DNA of 64,000 nt, taken from Treponema sp. (GTDB taxonomy: Bacteria > Spirochaetota > Spirochaetia > Treponematales > Treponemataceae). The position numbers were made by a program, and so were the translations under genes. Positions 18,310 to 27,400 of this stretch are shown here, piece after piece. The notes beneath the pieces were generated by a model that was not told the origin of the DNA, did no database searches, and saw only the letters and a program-made list of their open reading frames with translations. Where the stretch lies: NCBI GenBank assembly GCA_017553635.1, contig JAFZKN010000021.1, positions 242,252 through 306,251 of the forward strand. The letters run 5' to 3'. The number at the start of each line of letters is the position of its first letter. Within the stretch, counting starts at the first letter, position 1.

Positions 18310-19908
18310 ATGACAGGTAAAAATATTTCATTATTAATAAATCTTCATCACCCATACATAAGAAATGCAGAAGAGTCATCTCTTGATAATGCACAGGAAA
18401 ACGCTTTATTCTTTGAAAAAATTTCAAATGTATATATTCCACTTTTAAATATGCTTTCAAATCTTGAAAAGGATAAGGTTGAAGCAAAAATTGCAATTGT
18501 TTTTTCAAGTCCATTGTGTGCTTTAATGTCAGATCCTTCGATTAAAAAGCAGTATGTAAATTATCTTGATAATCTTATTGAATTCGGTAAAAAAGAAGTT
18601 TTAAGAACAAAAACAGTTAAAGAACTTAATAAGAGTGCAGTAGAATATCTTGAAAACGTGATGGAAACAAAAAGATATTTTACAGAAGTTTATGAACAGA
18701 ATCTTTTAAAGTATTTTTCAATGTTCTTTAAAAAAGGAATCATTGAAATTCTTGCAACATGCGGAACTTATATGTTCATGCCGCACTATGCAGATATGAG
18801 TGAAATTTTAAATGCACAGGTAGAAACCGGACTTTATTCTGTAAGATATTATTTCGGAATGAGTGCAGAAGGATTTTTCCTTCCTGAGTTGGGTTATGCT
18901 CCTGGAATTGAAAAGACATTGCGAATGTACGGTGTAAATTATACTATCGTTCCGTCGCAGAGTTTTTTACTCGGAGAAGTAACTCCTGAAAACGGAATCT
19001 TTACGCCGGCACGCTGTTACAACTGTCTTTCTCTTTTTGCAACAGATAAAATCAACCTTAAATATAATTCAAACCCGGTATATAAAAATAAAAACAAGGA
19101 CATCGCATGGGAACTTGAACCATCAGAAATTACACCGTTCATTAAAAAAGGTCAGGCCCGTACAGGTTCTGGATTCTGTTACTGGAATAATTCATATTCG
19201 GATGCAGATTCAAATTCTAAAAATTTTAAAAAACCGGAATTTATTTATAACAGTGAAAATGCAAAAAATCAGACTTTAATTGATGCAGAAGATTTTGTTT
19301 CGTCTTATAAGAGCAGGCTTGAAGAAGCTTCGAAGATTATAAAAAACAATGATGTTTCCCTGACATGTGTATTTGATGATGAAATGCTTTATCAGACATG
19401 GAGTGAAGGTCTTGTTTGGTTTGAAAATGTTGTAAGAAAATTTTCTGAAAGCGGAATTAAAGTTGCTTCTTTCTCTGATCTTCTTTATGACAAATATTCA
19501 TTACAGAAAATTGTTCCTTACTTTGCTTCCGGTTCTGCTGAATCGTATGGTGAAGATTATCTTTCTAATAAAAACGGTTACATGCTTCGTTATCTTAAAA
19601 AAGCATGTGAAAGAATTGTAGATCTTGCAGAAAGGTTTCCTGATGATTCAGGTCTTAAAGTCCGTCTTTTAAATCTTGGTTCAAGAGAATTGATGCTTGC
19701 CCAGAGTTCTGAATGGGCTAAGATGATTGAAACGGATTATTATGCTGATTATGCAAAGAAAGCTTTTAAAGAGAGCATAATTGCATTTACAGCAGTGTTT
19801 GATGCGTTGGGATCTAATACGGTAAGTACGGAATGGCTTTGTAATCTCGAAAAAGAACATCCGATTTTCCCTTGGATGAACTTTAGAATTTTCTGTCCTA
19901 AGAGATAA
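18310..19908 (+). CDS. GH57/DUF1957-type alpha-glucan branching enzyme-like protein
   Basis: A 532-residue GH57-fold protein. The first family motif is INLHHPYIRN. The nucleophile motif is FFLPELGYAPG, with Glu193 as the predicted nucleophile, and FDDEMLYQTWSEG (Asp356/Asp357) matches the acid/base region of GH57 branching enzymes. The C-terminal helical part contains the family-like LMLAQSSEWAKMI. This predicts formation of alpha-1,6 branches in glycogen or an alternative alpha-glucan action. No Shine-Dalgarno stronger than GGACAAGAGAG precedes the ATG. It forms a pair with DUF4912. Confidence 0.85.
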   Translation: MTGKNISLLINLHHPYIRNAEESSLDNAQENALFFEKISNVYIPLLNMLSNLEKDKVEAKIAIVFSSPLCALMSDPSIKKQYVNYLDNLIEFGKKEVLRTKTVKELNKSAVEYLENVMETKRYFTEVYEQNLLKYFSMFFKKGIIEILATCGTYMFMPHYADMSEILNAQVETGLYSVRYYFGMSAEGFFLPELGYAPGIEKTLRMYGVNYTIVPSQSFLLGEVTPENGIFTPARCYNCLSLFATDKINLKYNSNPVYKNKNKDIAWELEPSEITPFIKKGQARTGSGFCYWNNSYSDADSNSKNFKKPEFIYNSENAKNQTLIDAEDFVSSYKSRLEEASKIIKNNDVSLTCVFDDEMLYQTWSEGLVWFENVVRKFSESGIKVASFSDLLYDKYSLQKIVPYFASGSAESYGEDYLSNKNGYMLRYLKKACERIVDLAERFPDDSGLKVRLLNLGSRELMLAQSSEWAKMIETDYYADYAKKAFKESIIAFTAVFDALGSNTVSTEWLCNLEKEHPIFPWMNFRIFCPKR

Positions 19909-19939
19909 AGAAGTACAGTAAAGTCTGCAATGCGCACTG

Positions 19940-21244
19940 TTACTCAAGGCTCTGGATATCTATTACTCTGTCGAAAAGTCTTTTAGAACTCTGAACAAGT
20001 TTGATGTTGTTTCTTGCAGGTGTAAATGAAGGATTTATTTCAAGACATTTTTTCCATGATTCAATGGCTTCGTCAAGTCTTCCCTGCGCATAAAATTTAA
20101 GACCGTCTTCGTAATATACTTCTGCTTCAAGTTCTCTCTGGTATCTTCCTCTGTCACCGAAATTTATTTTTAATGCAAGTGAAAAATGGTTTACCGGGTT
20201 TAATGATGAAGTCAAATCAAAAGTGTAGTTCATGTCCAGTATAAATTTATTCAGTTCAATTTCTGTTCCAAGGCTTATTCTTGGATTTGCACCCTGCAGT
20301 CTGAAACCAGCCATTACTTCTACAAAGTCAGTAACATTTACATCAATTGCTGCTCCGAATGAATACATTTGAGTCTGTGAAAAATCCATGAGATTAACCG
20401 GCTGCTTAAAGTCAACTGCAATCATCACAGGTTTTATAAAGCGATAGGAGAGTCCTGCACTGATTGCTGTTGGAAGAGCATCGTCGAGTCGGATGCCCTG
20501 AGCAGTTCCGAAGCCTGTTAACGAAACTCCAAGGTTCTGTATTGCAAGACCGAATTTTAAATTAGGATCCCTGTCATCAAAATTTTTTGCAGCGTTGAAC
20601 CTTAATAGAAGGCCCAGGTCTGTCATAAAAGCCACGCCGCTTTGTGCAAGGCCTGAGTTTTTTATTATCTGACCTGTTTCTCTGTCAGTATAATCTGGAA
20701 TCGAACGCCATGCAGTTTTAAGGTTTGCACCGACAGCAAGGCCCTTAAAATAATATCCGTTAAAAAAAATGTATGAAGCGTTTACGATGGCTGTAGTTTC
20801 TGAATAATAGCTTGATGCCATTCGAAAACCGAAGTCATCATATTCTGTAAACGGAACATAAAAGCACTTTAACTTTACTCCAAGTCCCAGATTGTCTTTT
20901 CTGATTGTTGCAGAAATCGTTTCAATATTTGAATCTGCAATCCATGAGTTATGGAAAAAGCCCAAGGCAGTCTGTTTCAGTACACAGCTTGCAGCTGGAT
21001 TGTATTCAAAAAAGCTTATGTCATCTGCTATTGCCGTAAATGCCGAAGCAAGGCTTTCTTCACGTCCGCCTGAAGGAATGTTTAGCGAAGGGAAAACGGT
21101 AGTTCCTGCGTTTTTGTCTACAAAACCCGAAAACGAATCTGCAAGTGATGAGAACGTGTCAATATAATCCAGTGCAAATGCATTAAAAGGCATGAGCCAT
21201 AGTGCGAGAATGATTAAAATGTTAAGAATCCGTCGGTTTCTCAT
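19940..21244 (-). CDS. UPF0164 (FadL-like) outer-membrane protein with C-terminal TPR
   Basis: A 434-residue exported protein. A signal peptide (about residues 1-25) precedes a long beta-rich domain with the UPF0164/PorV-like motif FFEYNPAASC near residue 75 and alternating amphipathic strands to about residue 370. The C terminus has one TPR-like unit (LDEAIESWKKCLEINPSF). Related Treponema proteins are modelled as FadL-type channels for fatty acids or other hydrophobic nutrients. The ATG at 21244 is preferred over the adjacent TTG. TAAAAT lies eight bases before it. The gene is divergent from the TPR/receptor operon. Confidence 0.82.
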   Translation of the reverse strand: MRNRRILNILIILALWLMPFNAFALDYIDTFSSLADSFSGFVDKNAGTTVFPSLNIPSGGREESLASAFTAIADDISFFEYNPAASCVLKQTALGFFHNSWIADSNIETISATIRKDNLGLGVKLKCFYVPFTEYDDFGFRMASSYYSETTAIVNASYIFFNGYYFKGLAVGANLKTAWRSIPDYTDRETGQIIKNSGLAQSGVAFMTDLGLLLRFNAAKNFDDRDPNLKFGLAIQNLGVSLTGFGTAQGIRLDDALPTAISAGLSYRFIKPVMIAVDFKQPVNLMDFSQTQMYSFGAAIDVNVTDFVEVMAGFRLQGANPRISLGTEIELNKFILDMNYTFDLTSSLNPVNHFSLALKINFGDRGRYQRELEAEVYYEDGLKFYAQGRLDEAIESWKKCLEINPSFTPARNNIKLVQSSKRLFDRVIDIQSLE

Positions 21245-21252
21245 CAACTGTT

Positions 21253-21281
21253 ATTTTACCGTGTTTTGACAAAAATGTCCA
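21253..21281 (-). promoter_or_regulatory. Promoter of UPF0164, leaderless arrangement
   Basis: On the minus strand TGGACA (21281-21276), 17 bases and TAAAAT (21258-21253) end eight bases before the ATG at 21244. The -35 element overlaps the facing -35 of the divergent promoter. Confidence 0.58.
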
Positions 21282-21294
21282 ATTTCTCTAGTAT
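21266..21294 (+). promoter_or_regulatory. Promoter of the secreted TPR protein/receptor phosphatase operon
   Basis: TTGACA (21266-21271), 17 bases and TAGTAT (21289-21294). The two divergent -35 elements form a near-palindrome, TTGACA-aaaa-TGTCCAA. The leader of about 170 bases contains an 8-bp inverted repeat, arms about 21313-21321/21335-21343. Confidence 0.5.
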
Positions 21295-21470
21295 ATATGT
21301 GTCGTTTTCAGATAAACTGAATATATTAAAAAAGTTCAGTTTTATGCAATATATCATAAATTTTCGGTTTTTTTCTTTAATATGATTAGTTTTTTATACC
21401 GAAGATTAATAAGGGACCTTAACAAAATTTGATTTTAGGGGTACTTTTTTAGACGGGATAAGGGGAGTTA

Positions 21471-24443
21471 ATTATCAAACGCCTTTTTTTAATACTGACA
21501 GTTTTATTACTTTCTCTTAATTTATGTTTCGCAATGGATCTTAACGAAATTGATGCTCTGATCCAGGAAACTGATTATTCTGTCGCTTTAGTTGAATTAA
21601 GTAATTACCTCAAAGATCATCCGGAGCAGCTTGATAAAGTTCAGAAAAGAATTGATAAGATTATGAAGGCGAGGGAACAGTACATAGTCCTTGCGAATGA
21701 ACTTATCGATGTAATGGAAAGAGAACCGGAAAACGCTCAGAAAAAACTTGAAATTATAGCACAACTTGAAACCGTAGAAAAAAAACCGACTGAAGAGCAG
21801 CTTCAGTTTATACGGCAGGCAAAGATTGCCGCACAGTTTACTTATTACAGGGCTCAGTTCAGGCATATTACAGAAGATTCATCGGCTGCTGTTGATAAGG
21901 GTGAATATTCAGATGCTGTCAGTAAAATCCAGAAAGGATTTACGATGTACCGTCAGGAGTTTTACGAAGATAATCCAAAAAGTGTAACAGATGGTGTTAC
22001 TCAGACGGTTAATCAGATTAACGCATTATGCAAGGAATATTCAAACGCTCAGGATAAACTGCGCAATGCATACAATAACTTTTTAAAGGCAATTGAAAAC
22101 TTTAATTATCGCGATGCAGCAAACACATATACTGTTTTTAACAGCGAAATGCAGAATCTTGCAAACATAAGAAATCAGGTGTACAGAAATGCAGTTTCTC
22201 TCCGTGATGTGTTTACAAGACTTCAGAGACAAAATCCTGAACTTACAGAAGCATCTTACCTTCCGTTCATATTCAGATTTACACTTGGACAGGAAAGTAA
22301 CAGTCAGTCTGGAATTATCGGTGCAATGGATACTCAGTATAAAAATTACATCGAAGGAATTAAACCTGCAATTTATAATGCTGTTCAGAAAGTTGATATT
22401 GGAAGAATTGATACAACTAATGCTGCAACTGTAAAGCAGGAAGATCTTCCGCTTCAGCGGCTGGCTGCAATTTCTAATTTTGCAGATCTTGGGGTTACAG
22501 TTGATTCAATGTATTCAAAGATTACCGATGGATTTAAATATCCGGCACAGTATCCTCAGTATGACCGTTCAATGAGACATGCGTCTGATGTTACAAAATA
22601 TATGAATCAGAGTTATGCAATTCTTGCTGACTATCAGAATACAAATGCAATTCTTGCAAAAATTGAAAGACCTGCTGATGCTGTAGAAGGCATCAGGTCT
22701 AAAAATTCTTATGCTTCTCAGATGATTGAATGTTCAAGACAGTATGATTTGTGTTCATCAAAAGCACTTTCACTTCTTAACGAAGAATTTTATACAGGTT
22801 ATAAACAGGAGCTTGAACAGAATTCAAAAAATAAAAATACAGAAAATACAATTCTGGAATTTAAAATTCTTGATACATATTATTCAGTTATAAATAACTC
22901 ACTTTATGATCTTTGTATCAAGGCTAGTCAGACTCAATGGAGGCAGACTGCTCAGTATTTTGCAAGTGCTGCAACTGATATCGTAAGTCACTATCAGGAA
23001 GAATATAATAAAGTTTCTGAAACGCTTAACAACCGTTATCCAAAAGAAGCCTTGGATATGATTATGCAGATTGAAAATGATTTGAATAATGATGCAGCAA
23101 CTCTTGAAAACTGTCGTCTTACACTTGCTCAGAGTTCAATCGATAAATCATCATTCGCTTCAGAGCAGAAAGCTGTAATTGACAGCGTTGCTAAGATGAA
23201 CAGTTTTAAAGAAACAGGTTCACAGACAAAGGCAAAATGTAACAGCGAAATTCTTTTAAGTCAGAGTGCGATTAATGAAGCAGAATTAAGATACAATCAG
23301 GCAGTAAATGCGTATAAAAGAAATGACTATACTGCAGCAAGAAAGAATATTGAGCTTGCAAGTTTAAAATACAAAGAATCTCTTGATCATCAGGAATCTC
23401 AGAATCTGCGTGAAGAAAGTGACCGTAAACTTGTTGCACTTGGTCAGCAGATTAACGATGCAGAAAACCGTCTTGTTGTAGCAGAAGTTCGTAAATTAAA
23501 AAACAATGCTAAAAATGAATATTATAACGGTAACTTCGAAAAAGCAGAAACTCTTTTAAATCAGGCTAAGAGCCGCTGGGCTGTTACAAACGGTGATGAA
23601 AAAGATGAAGAAATTGAAAATCTTTTTGCGCTTGTAGAAACAGCCCTCTCGATGAAAACCGGCCGTGTAATTCCTCCGACGGCACCGCTGTATCCAGAAA
23701 TGTCTCAGATTTTAAGTATTGCTCACCAGTATTATGATCAGGGTGCCGCATTGATTAAGAAGGGTGAACGGGATGATGGACTTGAGGCATTGAATAAGGC
23801 AAGAAAAAAACTTCAGGAAGTTCAGCTTGTATATCCTTTAAATCAGGAAGCAAGTCTTTTGACTTTACGAATAGATCAGATAAGCGATCCTCAGGCATTT
23901 AATACAATGTTTGAAAGAAAATATAACAGCGCAAAGGCGAACTATAAGAACCCTGCAAAGATTCAGGAAGCATATTCTGATTTGAAAGATCTTGCAGAAA
24001 TAAGACCGGATTATCCAGGACTTAAAAAGACTATAGATCAGGTTGAAATGGAACTTGGTTTAAAGAAGAAGCCGGTTGATTTAACATCGGTTAACAGGTC
24101 TCAGACGCTGACACGAGAGGCTCAGAGTATTATAAACAGTGCCGGCCGCAACGAAGTTCAGCTTAAAAATGCACTTGCTAAACTTGATGAAGCCATCAAA
24201 CTGAATCCGAATAATGACCAGGCATATCTTTTAAAGGACAGGGTGCAGATTTCCCTTGGAGGAAGGGCAAGTATTGTAATGACGGCTGCAGATGAGGCTA
24301 AGTATCAGCAGGCTATTCAGGAACTTCAGAAGAACAATATCGTCGGTGCATACGCCCTTGTAGAACAGCTTCTTCAGAACTCTGATAACAGACGCTGTAC
24401 TAAAGTTCTGGATTTGCAGAAAAAGGTAAAAGCGTTGTTGTAA
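21471..24443 (+). CDS. Secreted TPR/coiled-coil protein with possible AUU start
   Basis: The frame encodes 969 residues from the ATG at 21534, but that ATG lies exactly at the end of a textbook signal peptide encoded upstream in the same frame (KRLFLILTVLLLSLNLCFA). An in-frame stop at 21459 and no ATG, GTG or TTG in between mean translation of the peptide must begin at ATT (21471) or ATC (21474), 3 or 6 bases after an AAGGGGAG Shine-Dalgarno (21460-21467). I annotate 21471. The mature protein is helical with degenerate TPR units (NFEKAETLLNQAKSRW, GLEALNKARKKLQEVQ, ALAKLDEAIKLNPNN). Probably a periplasmic scaffold; it is followed after 42 bases by the receptor phosphatase. Confidence 0.75.
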   Translation: MIKRLFLILTVLLLSLNLCFAMDLNEIDALIQETDYSVALVELSNYLKDHPEQLDKVQKRIDKIMKAREQYIVLANELIDVMEREPENAQKKLEIIAQLETVEKKPTEEQLQFIRQAKIAAQFTYYRAQFRHITEDSSAAVDKGEYSDAVSKIQKGFTMYRQEFYEDNPKSVTDGVTQTVNQINALCKEYSNAQDKLRNAYNNFLKAIENFNYRDAANTYTVFNSEMQNLANIRNQVYRNAVSLRDVFTRLQRQNPELTEASYLPFIFRFTLGQESNSQSGIIGAMDTQYKNYIEGIKPAIYNAVQKVDIGRIDTTNAATVKQEDLPLQRLAAISNFADLGVTVDSMYSKITDGFKYPAQYPQYDRSMRHASDVTKYMNQSYAILADYQNTNAILAKIERPADAVEGIRSKNSYASQMIECSRQYDLCSSKALSLLNEEFYTGYKQELEQNSKNKNTENTILEFKILDTYYSVINNSLYDLCIKASQTQWRQTAQYFASAATDIVSHYQEEYNKVSETLNNRYPKEALDMIMQIENDLNNDAATLENCRLTLAQSSIDKSSFASEQKAVIDSVAKMNSFKETGSQTKAKCNSEILLSQSAINEAELRYNQAVNAYKRNDYTAARKNIELASLKYKESLDHQESQNLREESDRKLVALGQQINDAENRLVVAEVRKLKNNAKNEYYNGNFEKAETLLNQAKSRWAVTNGDEKDEEIENLFALVETALSMKTGRVIPPTAPLYPEMSQILSIAHQYYDQGAALIKKGERDDGLEALNKARKKLQEVQLVYPLNQEASLLTLRIDQISDPQAFNTMFERKYNSAKANYKNPAKIQEAYSDLKDLAEIRPDYPGLKKTIDQVEMELGLKKKPVDLTSVNRSQTLTREAQSIINSAGRNEVQLKNALAKLDEAIKLNPNNDQAYLLKDRVQISLGGRASIVMTAADEAKYQQAIQELQKNNIVGAYALVEQLLQNSDNRRCTKVLDLQKKVKALL

Positions 24444-24485
24444 TTTTATGGTGTGTAAAGTACAATAGATATTGGTGGGATAACA

Positions 24486-27400
24486 TTGCGTAAAATCAGT
24501 TTATTGCGTAAATTTAATTTTCTCTTAATGCTTTTTGCACTATGTTCAGTTGTATTTTTGCAGGACGCATTTGCTGATAATTACTACTGGGAAAATCCGG
24601 AACGTATCACAAGAGTTGACAGCCGCTTTCCGAAAGCAATAAGCAATGATTTTGCATCGGCAATTTTCTGGCAGGAAATTGATGCAAAAAATTCTGCAGT
24701 ATATCTTTCGTGTTCAATAAAGACAAAAAATTCTTCATGGCAGGCATATAACAGATTTGCAGGGCCTTTCCCTTATTCTGGAGAAGTTCCAGATTTGTAT
24801 TCTGCTGCAATGAATGTCAATGGAAAAATTTGTGTCAGCGCACTTTCTGATCCGAATATGGTTTCTGTTTTCGAAACAGATGATTACGGAAAAACATTTA
24901 CGAGAGTCGATTTTGAAAAACAACAGCTTCCGGTTGTTGCGCCTCGAATTTATTCTCTTAAATCTGGAGATTTTATTCTCTTTGCTTCTCTCGGAAAAGA
25001 TGAGTCGTTTTCAATGCTTACATCAAGGAGTCATGATGGAATTAAATGGAATGAGTTTTCTGTTTTTGAACCGGCTAAAAATTTGCGAAACCCATTCCTT
25101 CCTGTTTTAGTTTCTTCTGAAAAAGGCGAGATGCTTTTTTTTCAGGCGCAGCTGATGAGCGGCTCAAGACTTTCTTATCAACTTTATGCAACAAGATCTC
25201 GTTCAAATGGAATGTCGTGGTCTGGAGCTGAATTAATTACGGATCAGAATTCTCTTGCAGCATCTTCTTCAGATCAGTTTACTTCTTATCATAACCAGAG
25301 ACCGACTCTTCTTTATAAAGATGGGAAAACATATCTTGCTTGGGAAAGAACTCATTACAGTTCGGAAAATTCAAATATATGTTTTGCAGAAGTTGATACA
25401 AACTCTGCAAAAATAATTTCGAATGTTGAACAGCTTACATCAGAAGGAAACTGTTCACGACCTGTTCTTTTTGATTATAACGGAAAAGTAAGTATCGTGT
25501 GGTTTGATACCAGACAGGGTGCAGAAACAGTTTTCTTTGCACAAAAAGAAGGTGTTCTCTGGAACGAAACAAAACTTTCTGATTCAGGCCGTTCATCTAT
25601 TTTTTCTTATCCTATTGTGACAGATGGTGGAAAAGAGATTTCATTTATATGGCAGACAAACAATACCATTTACAGACTCTCTGCAGATAACTCCGTAAGA
25701 AAACCATCTGTTACTCCGATGACATATACTGCAGGCCGTCATTCAAAAGAAGCAAAAGTAAGATACCAGGTTGACCTTCCTGCAGACAGTTCCGGCATTG
25801 CAGGTTATTCATGGATATGGACTAAAGACATAGATGAAGAAGTTCCTCATGTTTTAAAAGAACTTCCAAGGGTTAAATACATAAATGTTGAAGCAGATGC
25901 AGAAGGTGAGTATTTTTTAAAAGTGAGTGCGACTGATTATGCAGGAAACTGGTCAGAACCTCAGGTGGTTTCTTATTTTAGAGATTTAACTCCGCCACCT
26001 GCGCCGGTTATTACACTTCCAGAAGTGGATAACTTTGGATTCGTAAATTCAAATTCATTTAATATTTCATGGAACATAGAAGAAGATGTGGCTGCAGGTT
26101 ATTCATGGAACATCGTTAAAGCAGAAGATTTATCGAGAGACCTTATTTCTTCAAAAAAACATCCGCTTGTAACAGATGAAAGTACGGTTAATCAGAAAAT
26201 GTCTGATTTAAATTTAAAATATGACCAGTCAACCTTAGCATCTAGATTTGCACCTGCTCAAAAGAGAATCATGCAGCAAAAACCCGATGCAATGTTTGTT
26301 AATTATGCAAACGGTGTTTACGTGTTCTCTGTAAGGGCAATTGATGAAGTTGGTAATGTCGGCGAACCTTCTTATGCCGTTATTTATCTTAATAAATTTG
26401 AACCTTATACAGCAATTACACAGGTTAAAAAGTCATCTGATATTTTCGGAAATACAAGTCTTACTATTGACGGTACGGGCTTTAATTATGAAGGAATTAT
26501 TTCTGATATTTATCTTACCCGGGAAAATAATACAGAAAGTACTGTTCATCTCAATTATTCAACAGGTGATTATAAGATTGTTTCAAATAACAGAATCTCG
26601 GACATTAAGCTTTCTAATCAGATGCCTAAGGGCAGATATTTTATTACTTTGAGACATACAGATCGTGGTCTTTATAAATCCAGCATTGCATTCTCTATCG
26701 AAGAAAACGGTACTGTAAAAATTGAAAAAGAATATGAATATATACCGGATTGGTTTGCATATACAGGTTCTGAAAAATTTAATGTTCAGGTTGCCTACAT
26801 ATTACTTGCAGTTCTGATGATTTTTGCTCTTGCAGGAATAATTCTTGCAGTCAGAGGAATTGTTACTACGGTGCGGGACTTTGCGATTGTAAATCTTGAA
26901 GTTAAGGCACTTGTAAAAGGAGATATTATGCCATTACAGAAAAAACAAAAAGCAGTTGCTTTAAAGAAAAAAGGCGGCGGACTGCGCTTAAAACTTATTT
27001 TATTTACTGTTGTACTCGTATTAATGGTTACACTCCTTGTATCCCTTCCTTTGGGATTTATAATGGTTAAGACTCAGGAGCAGAGTCTTTCTCAGGGGCT
27101 TCAGGATCGAGTAAATGTACTTCTTGAAAGTCTCTCAAGCGGTACAAAAGCATATATGCCATCTGAAAATGTTCTCGAATTGAGTTATCTTCCTGGTCAG
27201 TCGTCTGCTTTGCAGGAAGCAAATTATGTAACAATCACAGGATTTAAAACAGGTGAGGAAGATTTCAATGATGCTGCTCTTGAATATGTATGGGCAACAA
27301 ATGATTCAAGAATTCTTAATGGTGAAGAAAATATAATAGATACAAATACATTTAATGCAGGTGTATCAAGGATTAATGATGAAAATATAATTCAGATTGC

